Of a DNA stretch of 64,000 nt, positions 18,658-27,339 are shown piece by piece (positions within the stretch are counted from its first letter, which is position 1; each line of letters starts with the position of its first letter). Source of the stretch: Massilia sp. Root133. Its GTDB lineage: Bacteria > Pseudomonadota > Gammaproteobacteria > Burkholderiales > Burkholderiaceae_D. Location: positions 438,978-502,977 of the forward strand of contig NZ_LMEW01000001.1 in the NCBI RefSeq assembly GCF_001426525.1, written 5' to 3'. A model generated the notes under the pieces. It had not been told where the DNA came from, made no database searches, and saw only the letters and a program-made list of their open reading frames with translations. The translations under genes were made by a program, and so were the position numbers.

Positions 18658-19415
18658 TGCAGCGTGCTGCTGTCGGGTTTCTGCTGGCCGTCGCCTCCGT
18701 CGCGCACGCGGGTGACGCGCCCGCGTGCAAGGGCACGATCTACCTGACGTTCGACACGGGCAGCCAGTCGCAGGCCGGGCTGATCGCCGACACGCTGCGC
18801 CGCCACCACATCAAGGCCACGTTCTTCCTCGCCAACGAGAAGACGGTGCGCGGCGACTGGTCGCTCGATCCGTCGTGGGCGGACTACTGGAAGGCCCGCG
18901 TGGCGGAAGGCCACGCGTTCGGCAGCCACACGTTCGACCACGTGTATTTCCAGCGCGACGAGGCGGATAGCCGCATCGTCGTCAAGCCGCAGTTCGGCGC
19001 GCACGCGGGGCAAAAGCAGACGTGGTCGCAGCAGCAGTACTGCGACGAACTGCGCCGCGTCGACACGCGCTTCGAACAGCTGACCGGCCGCCGCCTGGAC
19101 CCGATCTTCCGCACGCCGGGCGGCCACAGCTCGCCCAACATCCTCGCGGCCGCCAGGGCATGCGGTTATCAACACGCGGGCTGGGCGCCGGCCGGCTTCT
19201 CGGGCGACGAGACGTCCAGCGACAAGTTCCCCAACGCCGTGCTGCTGAAGCGCGCCCTGGACAACCTGAAGGATGGCGACATCTTCATGGCCCACATGGG
19301 CATCTGGTCGCGCAAGGACCCGTGGATGCCCGCGAACCTCGAACCGCTGATCTCCGGTCTCGAGCGCAAAGGCTTCTGTTTCGCTACACTGAGAGCGCAT
19401 CCGGACTACCGATAA
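18657..19415 (+). CDS. NodB-type polysaccharide deacetylase, exported, with variant motif 1
   Basis: A 252-residue exported protein (signal peptide ending AHA) of the carbohydrate esterase 4 fold. Motif 1 reads YLTFDTGSQSQAG, keeping the catalytic-base aspartate but with Thr where the family has the metal-binding second Asp (TFDDG). Motif 2 is GSHTFDH with both metal-binding histidines, and motif 3 is FRTPGGHSSP. DIFMAHMGIW may correspond to the last His motif. Substrate and metal are unknown; activity may be reduced or altered by the D-to-T change. It is coupled to the propeller gene by TGATG and followed 21 bases later by the hydroxylase gene. Confidence 0.87.
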   Translation: MQRAAVGFLLAVASVAHAGDAPACKGTIYLTFDTGSQSQAGLIADTLRRHHIKATFFLANEKTVRGDWSLDPSWADYWKARVAEGHAFGSHTFDHVYFQRDEADSRIVVKPQFGAHAGQKQTWSQQQYCDELRRVDTRFEQLTGRRLDPIFRTPGGHSSPNILAAARACGYQHAGWAPAGFSGDETSSDKFPNAVLLKRALDNLKDGDIFMAHMGIWSRKDPWMPANLEPLISGLERKGFCFATLRAHPDYR

Positions 19416-19436
19416 AAACATGATCCAGCCAACGAC

Positions 19437-20432
19437 ATGAGCCAGCATTTCCTCGATGGTTTCGCCTTCCTGCAGGGATGGCTGTTCGAGAACGCGGTCG
19501 AACCCGCGATGTTCGCCATGGGTCTCGGCGAATACATCGAAGACGCCTTCGAAGGCGTCGAATGGTTCCTCGCCGGCCTGTGCGAAGTGGCCGCCCTGTA
19601 CCTCGTGCTGCGGCCGCTGGAAGCCGTCATCCCGGCACAGAAGATGACGGACCGCCGCGCGCGCATCAACGATTTCATCTACACGCTGATCCATCGGCTC
19701 GGTTTCTTCAGCATGGCCGTGTTCTTCACGCTCGACCCGGTCATGGACAGCATCGCCGCGGCGCTGCGCATGGAAGGCGTCCGCCCGTTCAACCTGGAGA
19801 ACCTGATGACGGGCTTCCACCCGCTCGCCGGCTTCCTCATGTACCTCGTCGTGCTGGACTTCTTCGATTACTGGTTCCACCGCGGCCAGCACAAGTTCCG
19901 CTGGTGGTGGGCCCTGCACAGCCTGCACCACAGCCAGCAGAACATGAACCTGTGGAGCGACGACCGCAACCACCTGCTGGACGATCTGCTGCGCGACGTC
20001 TACATGGCCGTCATCGCGCTGGCGATCGGCGTGGCGCCGAGCCAGTACGTGCTGCTCGTCTCCGTCTCGCGCGCGCTGCAAAGCCTGCAGCACGCGAACG
20101 TGCGCATCCACTTCGGCCGCCTGGGCGAGCGCCTGCTCGTGTCGCCGCGCTTCCACCGCACGCACCACGCCGTCGGCATCGGCCACGAATCGCAGGGGCG
20201 CGAGCTGGGCGGCTGTAATTTCGGCGTGCTGCTGCCCGTCTGGGACCAACTGTTCGGCACCGCCAACTTCGCGCCCGGCTGGCATGGCACGGGCGTGCGC
20301 GACCAGTTCGCGCGCACCAATCCGGACGGCACCGTCCGTCCCGCCCGCGACTACGGCCGCGGTTTCTGGCGCCAGCAGTGGCTCGGCCTCGTGCGCCTCG
20401 TCGAAGCCGGCAACCGGCGCAACGCGGCATGA
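19437..20432 (+). CDS. Sterol desaturase/fatty acid hydroxylase family membrane protein
   Basis: A 331-residue integral membrane di-iron enzyme. Three histidine clusters are visible: HRGQH (HX3H), HSLHH (HX2HH) and HRTHH (HX2HH). They are embedded in VVLDFFDYWFHRGQHKFRWWWALHSLHHSQQNMNLWSDDRNH and RFHRTHHAVGIGHESQGRELGGCNFG. At least four hydrophobic segments anchor it in the membrane. Family members hydroxylate or desaturate lipids, carotenoids or sterols; the substrate here is unknown. Its stop codon overlaps the start of the EI24 gene, and it shares an operon with a deacetylase and a propeller protein. Confidence 0.9.
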   Translation: MSQHFLDGFAFLQGWLFENAVEPAMFAMGLGEYIEDAFEGVEWFLAGLCEVAALYLVLRPLEAVIPAQKMTDRRARINDFIYTLIHRLGFFSMAVFFTLDPVMDSIAAALRMEGVRPFNLENLMTGFHPLAGFLMYLVVLDFFDYWFHRGQHKFRWWWALHSLHHSQQNMNLWSDDRNHLLDDLLRDVYMAVIALAIGVAPSQYVLLVSVSRALQSLQHANVRIHFGRLGERLLVSPRFHRTHHAVGIGHESQGRELGGCNFGVLLPVWDQLFGTANFAPGWHGTGVRDQFARTNPDGTVRPARDYGRGFWRQQWLGLVRLVEAGNRRNAA

Positions 20433-21247
20433 TGCGCCCCGTCGCCATCGCCTACGGCCGCGCGCTGCGCTCCCAGTTCTCGGGACGCATGCTGCTGTTG
20501 TCCATCGTGCCGCTGCTGCTGTCGCTCGCGTTGTGGGGCGGCCTGCTGTACGCCGGCATGCAGCCGCTGCTGGACTGGCTGCACGCGGTCTTCGCCGACT
20601 ACGGCCTGTTCGAGACGAGCGGCAGCATCCTCGCCACCTTGGGCCTCGGTTTCCTGAAAACGCTCGTGATCCCGCTCGTGGCGATGCTCGTGCTGCTGCC
20701 GCTGATGATCATCACGTCGCTGCTGTTCATCGGCGTCGGCGCGATGCCCGCCATCGCGCGCCACGTCAGCCGCGTGCAGTTTCCCACGCTCGAACGGAAG
20801 GAAGGCGGCAGCTTCATGGGCAGCCTGGGCGTCAACCTGTCGGGCATCGTCGTGTTCGCGCTGCTGTGGCTCGTCACGCTGCCGCTGTACGCGCTGGCGC
20901 CCGTCGCCATCGTCGTGCAGGCCGTGCTGTGGGGCTGGCTGACGGCGCGCGTGATGGGGTACGACGCGCTCGCCATCCACGCGAGCCTGGAAGAACGCCG
21001 CACGATCGTGCACGCGCGCAAGCGCTCCCTGCTGCTGATCGGCACCGTGTCCGGGCTGCTGGGCGCGCTGCCGGGTGTCGCGTGGATCGGCGGCGCGCTG
21101 TTCTCCGTCGTGCTGTTCCCGTTCCTGGCCGTGCTGTCGATCTGGCTCTACCTCGTGATCTTCATTTTCACGGGCCTGTGGTTCCAGTACTTCTGCCTGC
21201 AGGCGCTGGCCGACCTGCGGGCCGGCCAGGTAACGAAAGACGCCTGA
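20429..21247 (+). CDS. EI24/CysZ-like integral membrane protein
   Basis: A 272-residue membrane protein with about six hydrophobic segments and the EI24-domain pattern: IAYGRALRSQFSGRMLLLSIVPLLLSL at the N terminus, MGYDALAIHASLEERRTIVHARKRSLLLIGTVSGLLGALPGV in the C-terminal half. CysZ of enterics, in the same superfamily, takes up sulfate; many members have no known role. ATGATG at 20429-20434 gives two possible starts; the first overlaps the previous stop as ATGA. It is the last gene of the 17686-21247 operon. Confidence 0.83.
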   Translation: MMRPVAIAYGRALRSQFSGRMLLLSIVPLLLSLALWGGLLYAGMQPLLDWLHAVFADYGLFETSGSILATLGLGFLKTLVIPLVAMLVLLPLMIITSLLFIGVGAMPAIARHVSRVQFPTLERKEGGSFMGSLGVNLSGIVVFALLWLVTLPLYALAPVAIVVQAVLWGWLTARVMGYDALAIHASLEERRTIVHARKRSLLLIGTVSGLLGALPGVAWIGGALFSVVLFPFLAVLSIWLYLVIFIFTGLWFQYFCLQALADLRAGQVTKDA

Positions 21248-21253
21248 ACCGCT

Positions 21254-22486
21254 TCAGGGCGTGCCGAGCGTGACGAGCACGAGGCGGCCCTGCGCGCCCT
21301 GTGACTCGTTGACGGTGACGAGCACGCGTCCCTGCGGATCCTGGGCGATGGCCGTCACTTCCGCCACCGACGCATCGTCCAGGTCGCGCGCATAGCCGGG
21401 CAGCAGGGTCGAGAGGTCCGTCCACGTTGTGCCGCCATCCTTCGACCAGGCCAGGTACGGCTTCTGCGTCGCCTTGTCGAAGCCGCCCGCGACGAGCGTG
21501 TCCGGCTTGCCCGCGAGGGCCAGCAGGTGCCGGATGTACGGGTAGTTGTTGCCGCCGCTGAGCGGATGCTGGATCACGAACTTGAAGGACTTGCCACCGT
21601 CCTCGCTGCGCAGCAGGCCGCCCTCGACGCCGGCGAACACGCGCTGGGTGCCTGTCGCCTGGATGAATTGCACGTTGCGGTTTTCCAGTTCCGGCAAGGC
21701 GACGGGCAGGGCGGTGCGCGATGCGAGGCTGACGCCATCCGCAGCCAGCTGGTAGGCGCGCAGGAACGCGGAATCCAGCGGGCATTCGCCGCCGACGAGC
21801 AGGCGGTCGCCGACGATCTCGAACGCGGGATGGGTGCAGATGTCCTGGTCGAAGAAGCCCGTCAGCACGCGCCAATGGGCGCCGCCGTCGTTCGACGCGA
21901 GCACGTTCTGGCCGCCGCCGGCATTCGTGTACAGGCGGTCGTCCACCCGTTTCAGCTCGTCCATCGACAACGTCGTGCACACGCTGCCCACGCACGCTTT
22001 CAGGCCGGCGTCGCGCGGCACGAAGGTGGTCCGGTCCGCGCTCAACGCGCACAGCGCGTGTTCGGGGCGCGCGTCCGGGCCCTTGTCGTACCAGGGCTGG
22101 AACAGCCACAGATCGGATCCCAGCATGCGCAACGATGGTGCACGCAGCGGCCAGGTGCCGCTGTCCTCGCGTGCGAGGCCGCATTCGCCGAGCGCGACGC
22201 CGCTCCACGCGGAATCCGCCCGCAGCGGCAGGCCGGCGCGTACCACGGCCGTGTCGGTGGTCGCGGTATTCGACAGCGACAGCCAGGCAGTGTCGCCACT
22301 GAAGGCAATGCTGTCGATGCCGCCGGCCGCCGTCGCCAGCACGTCGGCGCGCGCGGGGTGGGCAACGGGGGCCGTCGGCTGGGTGGCGACCGGGGGCGCT
22401 GCGGCCGGATCGTCCGAGCCGCCGCAACCGGCAAGCAAAAGGGCCAGCGCGCACGCGCCGGCGACATGTCGTCCTGATGGAATCAT
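21254..22486 (-). CDS. Lipoprotein with sialidase/BNR-like beta-propeller
   Basis: A 410-residue lipoprotein. The N terminus MIPSGRHVAGACALALLLAGCGGSDD has a clear lipobox (LAGC) followed by an Ala/Pro-rich tether. The rest resembles a BNR/photosystem-stability-type propeller with Asp-box-like turns: LASNDGGAHWRVL, LRSEDGGKSFKFV and AWSKDGGTTWTDL. Four cysteines (GECGL, ALCAL, KACVGSVCTTL) could form disulfides. No catalytic set of a true sialidase is seen. AGGA precedes the ATG. It faces the EI24 gene tail to tail with six bases between them. Function unknown. Confidence 0.75.
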   Translation of the reverse strand: MIPSGRHVAGACALALLLAGCGGSDDPAAAPPVATQPTAPVAHPARADVLATAAGGIDSIAFSGDTAWLSLSNTATTDTAVVRAGLPLRADSAWSGVALGECGLAREDSGTWPLRAPSLRMLGSDLWLFQPWYDKGPDARPEHALCALSADRTTFVPRDAGLKACVGSVCTTLSMDELKRVDDRLYTNAGGGQNVLASNDGGAHWRVLTGFFDQDICTHPAFEIVGDRLLVGGECPLDSAFLRAYQLAADGVSLASRTALPVALPELENRNVQFIQATGTQRVFAGVEGGLLRSEDGGKSFKFVIQHPLSGGNNYPYIRHLLALAGKPDTLVAGGFDKATQKPYLAWSKDGGTTWTDLSTLLPGYARDLDDASVAEVTAIAQDPQGRVLVTVNESQGAQGRLVLVTLGTP

Positions 22487-22664
22487 CGTTCATCCTGTTC
22501 GGCGCCGCGCAGCCCGCGGCCGGCGCGCCGATTCTAGGAGGGGGCCCGTGTAGCGTCTTGGGGGCCTTTGTCACGAGTTTGTCCGCAAATGTCACACACG
22601 GTACGCGGCCACGGGCGCGGCAGGCTCCGGCGCACTGTGGCACACTGGACGTATGGAGGACTGC

Positions 22665-23465
22665 ATGGCATTCGGTCTCATCATCATCGGCGACGAGATC
22701 CTGTCCGGGAAACGCCGCGACCAGCACCTGCCCAAGGTGATCGAACTCCTGCGCGAGCGCGGCTTGCGCCTGGCGTGGGCCGAGATCGTCGGCGACGAAC
22801 CGGAACGCATCACGGCCCTGCTGCGGCGCACGTTCGCAAGTCGCGACATCGTGTTTTCCTGCGGCGGCATCGGCGCCACGCCGGACGACCACACGCGCCA
22901 GTGCGCGGCGGCGGCGCTGGGCGTGCCGCTCGCACTGCATCCGCAAGGGCGCGCGTTGATCGAGGAGCGCATCCGCGAGACGGCCGGTCCGGACGCCGAC
23001 CTGGAAGCGCCGGAGAACCTGCAGCGCTTCAGGATGGCGGAATTCCCCGCGGGCGCCAGCCTGATCCCGAATCCGTACAACCGCATCCCCGGCTTCACGG
23101 TGGCGCGGCACCATTTCGTGCCCGGTTTTCCCGTGATGGCGTGGCCGATGATCGCGTGGGTGCTCGATACGCTGTACGCGGACAAATTCCACCGCGAGGC
23201 GCGGCTCGAAAAGTCGCTGCTGGTGGTCGAGGCGGCGGAGGCCGCGCTCACGCCGCTGATGGAAGCACTGGAAGCACGCTACCCCGCCGTGCGCGTGTTC
23301 AGCCTGCCCAGCGTGGGCGATGCGCACACGCGGCGCCATATCGAATTGGGGGTAAAAGGCGATCCCGGCCAGGTTGAAGCGGCCTGGACCGACATGTGCG
23401 TGGAACTGGAAAAAATGGGGGCGGAGGTGCAACCGTTGCGGGCGGTGGACAGCCGTTCGAACTGA
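22665..23465 (+). CDS. MoaB/CinA N-terminal domain (molybdopterin-binding-like) protein
   Basis: A 266-residue protein of the competence/damage-inducible CinA N-terminal (MoCF) family. It contains MAFGLIIIGDEILSGKRRDQHLPKVIELLRERGL and DIVFSCGGIGATPDDHTRQCAAAALG, the GGxGxTxDD pattern shared with MoaB and MogA. The C-terminal half is specific to this subfamily and lacks the CinA deamidase domain. GGAGG six bases before ATG 22665 decides the start over an ATG at 22653. The molecular role of the short form is not established. It is monocistronic. Confidence 0.87.
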   Translation: MAFGLIIIGDEILSGKRRDQHLPKVIELLRERGLRLAWAEIVGDEPERITALLRRTFASRDIVFSCGGIGATPDDHTRQCAAAALGVPLALHPQGRALIEERIRETAGPDADLEAPENLQRFRMAEFPAGASLIPNPYNRIPGFTVARHHFVPGFPVMAWPMIAWVLDTLYADKFHREARLEKSLLVVEAAEAALTPLMEALEARYPAVRVFSLPSVGDAHTRRHIELGVKGDPGQVEAAWTDMCVELEKMGAEVQPLRAVDSRSN

Positions 23466-23693
23466 GCCGTTGTTTTTTTGCGAAAATGTCAGGACGACGT
23501 CAAAAAACTGCGTGAGCGGTTCCTGCATGTCACATTGATGTGGTGGAATGATGTCTGTGAGCAGGGGCGATCCGGAGTGAGGTCGCCGTAGCTTTGTGAA
23601 CTTTTACGACCTGGATCACTCGAACCGACCAGCAGCAGGATGGCGAGCAGGTTGACGGGATTTGCAGGCGTGTTTCAAACCGGTTGAGCCATC

Positions 23694-26600
23694 ATGGATA
23701 GTATTCGCCGTCAACGACGGCCCCGTTTCTTCTCCCGCGCGCTGCGCCGCATTCTTGGCCAGGCTGCGCCGGGCCAGCCTGCATTGGCCGGCATTCCCGC
23801 CGTGGCAGCCGAGCAGGATCTCCCTGTCCGCAATATCCCCTCGCGCCAGGAGCCGAATTTCGACTCCAGCCTCGAGCCCGCCGTGGAACCCGGCGGGGTC
23901 GGAGCGGACACGCCGCCCGAGCCGCCGCCGGCGCCGCCCAGGCGCCGCTGGCGCATGGTCAAGCGCACGTTCCTCGTGCTGCTGCTGCTCGCGGTCGCGG
24001 GTGCGGCCGGCCTGGCGGTCTACGAAAGCCGCACGTCGGCGCTCGAAGCGCACTTCTTCGCCGGCCTGACGAAGAAACTCAACTACCGCATGGCCAAGGG
24101 CCCGAGCGACGCGATCCGCTTCCCGCAGGCCAGCCCGTACGACGAGCGCCTCGGCTACTCGAACCTGCCGAACTACCTGGCCAAGCTCAAGACGCGCGAC
24201 TACGTCGTCGTCGAACAGGCGCGCATGTCGCCCAAGATGCTGGAACTGGCCGACATGGGCCTGTTCGCCACGTACCACGAAAAGACGCGCGCCGGCCTCG
24301 ACATCCTCGACTACAGCGGCGAGCCGCTGTTCTCGGCCCGCTTCCCCGAGCGCCTGTACGAGAAGTTCGACGCCACGCCGCAGCTGCTCGTGAAGAGCCT
24401 GCTGTTCATCGAGAACCGCGAGCTGCTCGACACGACGTATCCGAAGCGTAACCCGGCCGTCGAATGGGACCGCTTCTCGAAAGCCGTGTTCGACAAGACC
24501 TTGCACTCGATCGGCGTGGGCAGCGGCGGCCGCGTCGCCGGCGGCAGCACGCTCGCCACGCAGATCGAAAAATACCGCCACTCGCCGGAAGGCCGCACGG
24601 CCTCGCTGGGCGACAAGCTGCGCCAGATGGCGTCGGCCACGCTGCGTTCCTACCTGGACGGCGAGAACACGGGCCCGACCCGGCGCCGCATCGTGCTCGA
24701 ATACCTGAACACCGTGCCGCTGTCGGCCAAGCTCGGTTACGGTGAGGTGAACGGCATCGGCGACGGCATGTGGGTCTGGTACGGCCGCGATTTCGCGGAG
24801 GTGAACCGCATCCTCTCGAGCAGGCAGGTCACGCCCGAATTCGCATTGGTGTACAAGGAAGCGCTGTCGCTGATGATCGCGCAGCGCCGCCCCGCGTACT
24901 ACCTGGGCGCCGGCGAGAAGGACCTGGAAATCCTCACGAACTCGCACCTGCGCGTGCTCGCGCAGGCCGGCGTCATTTCGCCCGCGCTGCGCGACGCGGC
25001 CATCGCCACCGTGCTGCATCCGGCACTCGGTTCCGGCGTCGCCCCGCCGCCCGCGAACACGTTCGTCACGCGCAAGGCCGCCAACGCCGTGCGCAACCAC
25101 CTCGCCACCCTGCTGGGCGACTCGCGCCTGTACAACCTCGACCGCCTCGACCTGTCGGTGGTGACGACCTTGAATTCGGACGCACAGAAGGCCGTGACGG
25201 CCACCTTGCGCAAGCTGACCGACAACGAAGCGGCCGCGGAAGCGGGCCTCACGGGCAAGGGCATGCTGGGCAACGGCGACCCGTCCAAGGTCGTGTACAG
25301 CTTCACGCTGATGGAGCGGGGCGACAAGGTCAACTACCTGCGCGTCCAGACCGACAACTACGACCAGCCGCTCGACATCAACGAGGGCGCCAAGCTCGAC
25401 CTCGGTTCGACCGCGAAGCTGCGCACCCTGACGACCTATCTCGACATCGTCGACCAGCTGCACCAGCGCTACGAGCCGATGTCGAAAGCTGAACTCGCCC
25501 AGGTCAAGGTCGATCCGAAAGACCGCCTGACCCAGTGGGCCGTCGACTACTTCCAGACCTTGCCGGACGGCGCCGACCGCGGCCTCGTGCCGATGCTGGG
25601 CGCGGCGATGGAGCGCAAGTATTCGGGCAACCCGGGCGAAGCGTTCTTCACGGGCGGCGGCGTGCACATCTTCGGCAACTTCAGCAAGCTGGACGACAGC
25701 CGCATCCTCACCGTCCAGCAGGCGCTGCAGAACTCGACGAACCTCGTGTTCGTGCGCCTGATGCGCGACGTCGTGCGCTACTACATGTTCCAGCTGCCCG
25801 GCTCGTCCGCACAACTGCTGGCCGACGCCGACGATCCGCGCCGCGCGGAATATCTGTCGCGCTTCGCCGACCGCGAAGGCAAGGATTTCCTGGCCCGCTT
25901 CTGGAACAAGTACCGCGGCAAGAACTGGGACGAGGTCGAGACGGCGCTGATGCAGGGCGTGCGCATCCGTGCGTCGAAGGTCGCGGCCGTGCACCGCACG
26001 ATCTACCCGGACGCGTCGCTGGCCGAATTCGGCACCTTCCTGCACAAGTACCTGCCGGCCGACGCCGAGGTGGACGACGAGCGCATCGCCAAGATGTACG
26101 ACCAGTACGCCGTCGCGAACATGTCGCTGGCCGACCGCGGCTACGTCGCCTCCGTGCACCCGCTCGAACTGTGGCTCGTGGGCTACCTGCGCACGCATCC
26201 GAAAGCGGGCTGGGACGAAGTCGTCGGCGCGTCGACGAAGGAACGCCAGGAAGTGTATTCGTGGCTGTTCAAGACGCACCGCAAGCATGCCCAGGACAAG
26301 CGCATCGCCGGCCTGATCGAAGTGGAGGCCTTCCTCAAGATCCACGCGCAGTGGAAGAAGATGGGCTATCCGTTCGACTCGCTCGTGCCGTCGTACGCGA
26401 CCACGCTGGGCGCGTCGGCCGACCGTCCGATCGCGCTGGCCGAGCTGATGGGCATCCTCATCAACGGCGGCGTGCGCAAGCCCACGCAGCGCATCGACTC
26501 GCTGCATTTCGCCAAGGACACGCCATACGAGACCCTCGTCAAGCGCGGCGACGCGGAGAAGGGCGAGCAGGTGCTGAATCCCCAGGTGGCGCGCGCCGTC

Positions 26601-27329
26601 GTCAACGCCATCCGCGGCGTCGTGCAGGAAGGTACGGCCAAGCGCGCAAAGACGGCGTTCGTCAAGGACGACGGCAGCGTGATCGCGCTGGGCGGCAAGA
26701 CGGGGACGGGTGACCAGCGCTTCGACGTCTACGGCGCCGGCCACCGCCTGATCGAATCGCGCTACGTGAACCGCTCGGCCACGTTCGTGTTCAACATCGG
26801 CGAGCGCTTCTTCGGCAGCATGACGGCGTACGTCCACGGTCCGGATTCCGCGCACTACGACTTCACCAGCGCCCTGCCCGTGCAGCTGCTCGTGAAACTG
26901 GCGCCGAGCCTGATGCCGATGATCCAGCACCAGGACACGGTCACCATCCCGGGCCTGCACGTCGAACGTGCCGCGCCGGCGCCGGCGGGCCCGGCGGATG
27001 CCGTCGCGCGCGACACCGAGCAGCCCGTGCCGGCCGATGCCGCGCCGCCCGTGGAGGCTCCGGCCGTCGAGGAACCGGTCGCGAAGCCGGTTGCGAAACC
27101 GGTTGCCAAGCCGGCGGTGAAGGCCGCCGAGAAGCCGGCCGAGAAGCCCGCGGTGAAGAAGCCGGCCGCGGAAGATCATCCGAAGGCGGTCAGCGTCCGC
27201 AAGGCCGACGCCGACGTCCCGCCGAAGCCGGCGCCGCACAAGCCGGCGGTCAAGCGCGATGATCCGGCCGCGCCGTCACCGAAGCCCGCGCGTCCCAAGC
27301 CGGCCGCCGTGGAAGAAGTGCTGCAGTGA
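23694..27329 (+). CDS. Large atypical class A penicillin-binding protein (GT51 plus transpeptidase)
   Basis: A 1211-residue bifunctional peptidoglycan synthase, much longer than the 650-850 typical of class A PBPs. A Pro-rich cytosolic tail is followed by a membrane anchor (RTFLVLLLLAVAGAAGLAVY, about 97-116). The glycosyltransferase domain shows E240 in FIENRELLD (motif normally EDxxFxxH), GGSTLATQ (283-290) and RRRIVLEYLNTVPLSAKLGYGEVNGIG. The transpeptidase has SxxK at S572-T-A-K575, SxN at S681-T-N683 and KTG at 1002-1004. The 321 residues between SxN and KTG imply a large insertion. The C-terminal 200 residues are an Ala/Pro/Lys-rich repeat tail (AKPV/EKPA). No strong ribosome-binding site is seen. 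It lies 10 bases before the TAXI gene. Confidence 0.88.
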   Translation: MDSIRRQRRPRFFSRALRRILGQAAPGQPALAGIPAVAAEQDLPVRNIPSRQEPNFDSSLEPAVEPGGVGADTPPEPPPAPPRRRWRMVKRTFLVLLLLAVAGAAGLAVYESRTSALEAHFFAGLTKKLNYRMAKGPSDAIRFPQASPYDERLGYSNLPNYLAKLKTRDYVVVEQARMSPKMLELADMGLFATYHEKTRAGLDILDYSGEPLFSARFPERLYEKFDATPQLLVKSLLFIENRELLDTTYPKRNPAVEWDRFSKAVFDKTLHSIGVGSGGRVAGGSTLATQIEKYRHSPEGRTASLGDKLRQMASATLRSYLDGENTGPTRRRIVLEYLNTVPLSAKLGYGEVNGIGDGMWVWYGRDFAEVNRILSSRQVTPEFALVYKEALSLMIAQRRPAYYLGAGEKDLEILTNSHLRVLAQAGVISPALRDAAIATVLHPALGSGVAPPPANTFVTRKAANAVRNHLATLLGDSRLYNLDRLDLSVVTTLNSDAQKAVTATLRKLTDNEAAAEAGLTGKGMLGNGDPSKVVYSFTLMERGDKVNYLRVQTDNYDQPLDINEGAKLDLGSTAKLRTLTTYLDIVDQLHQRYEPMSKAELAQVKVDPKDRLTQWAVDYFQTLPDGADRGLVPMLGAAMERKYSGNPGEAFFTGGGVHIFGNFSKLDDSRILTVQQALQNSTNLVFVRLMRDVVRYYMFQLPGSSAQLLADADDPRRAEYLSRFADREGKDFLARFWNKYRGKNWDEVETALMQGVRIRASKVAAVHRTIYPDASLAEFGTFLHKYLPADAEVDDERIAKMYDQYAVANMSLADRGYVASVHPLELWLVGYLRTHPKAGWDEVVGASTKERQEVYSWLFKTHRKHAQDKRIAGLIEVEAFLKIHAQWKKMGYPFDSLVPSYATTLGASADRPIALAELMGILINGGVRKPTQRIDSLHFAKDTPYETLVKRGDAEKGEQVLNPQVARAVVNAIRGVVQEGTAKRAKTAFVKDDGSVIALGGKTGTGDQRFDVYGAGHRLIESRYVNRSATFVFNIGERFFGSMTAYVHGPDSAHYDFTSALPVQLLVKLAPSLMPMIQHQDTVTIPGLHVERAAPAPAGPADAVARDTEQPVPADAAPPVEAPAVEEPVAKPVAKPVAKPAVKAAEKPAEKPAVKKPAAEDHPKAVSVRKADADVPPKPAPHKPAVKRDDPAAPSPKPARPKPAAVEEVLQ

Positions 27330-27339
27330 GCCGGGCCGC

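Noticed and set aside
23616..27239. A 1207-codon open frame on the minus strand opposite the class A PBP gene
   Set aside because: It is an antisense shadow in high-GC DNA. The product is rich in His, Arg, Val and Ala without motifs, whereas the plus-strand product has all PBP motifs.
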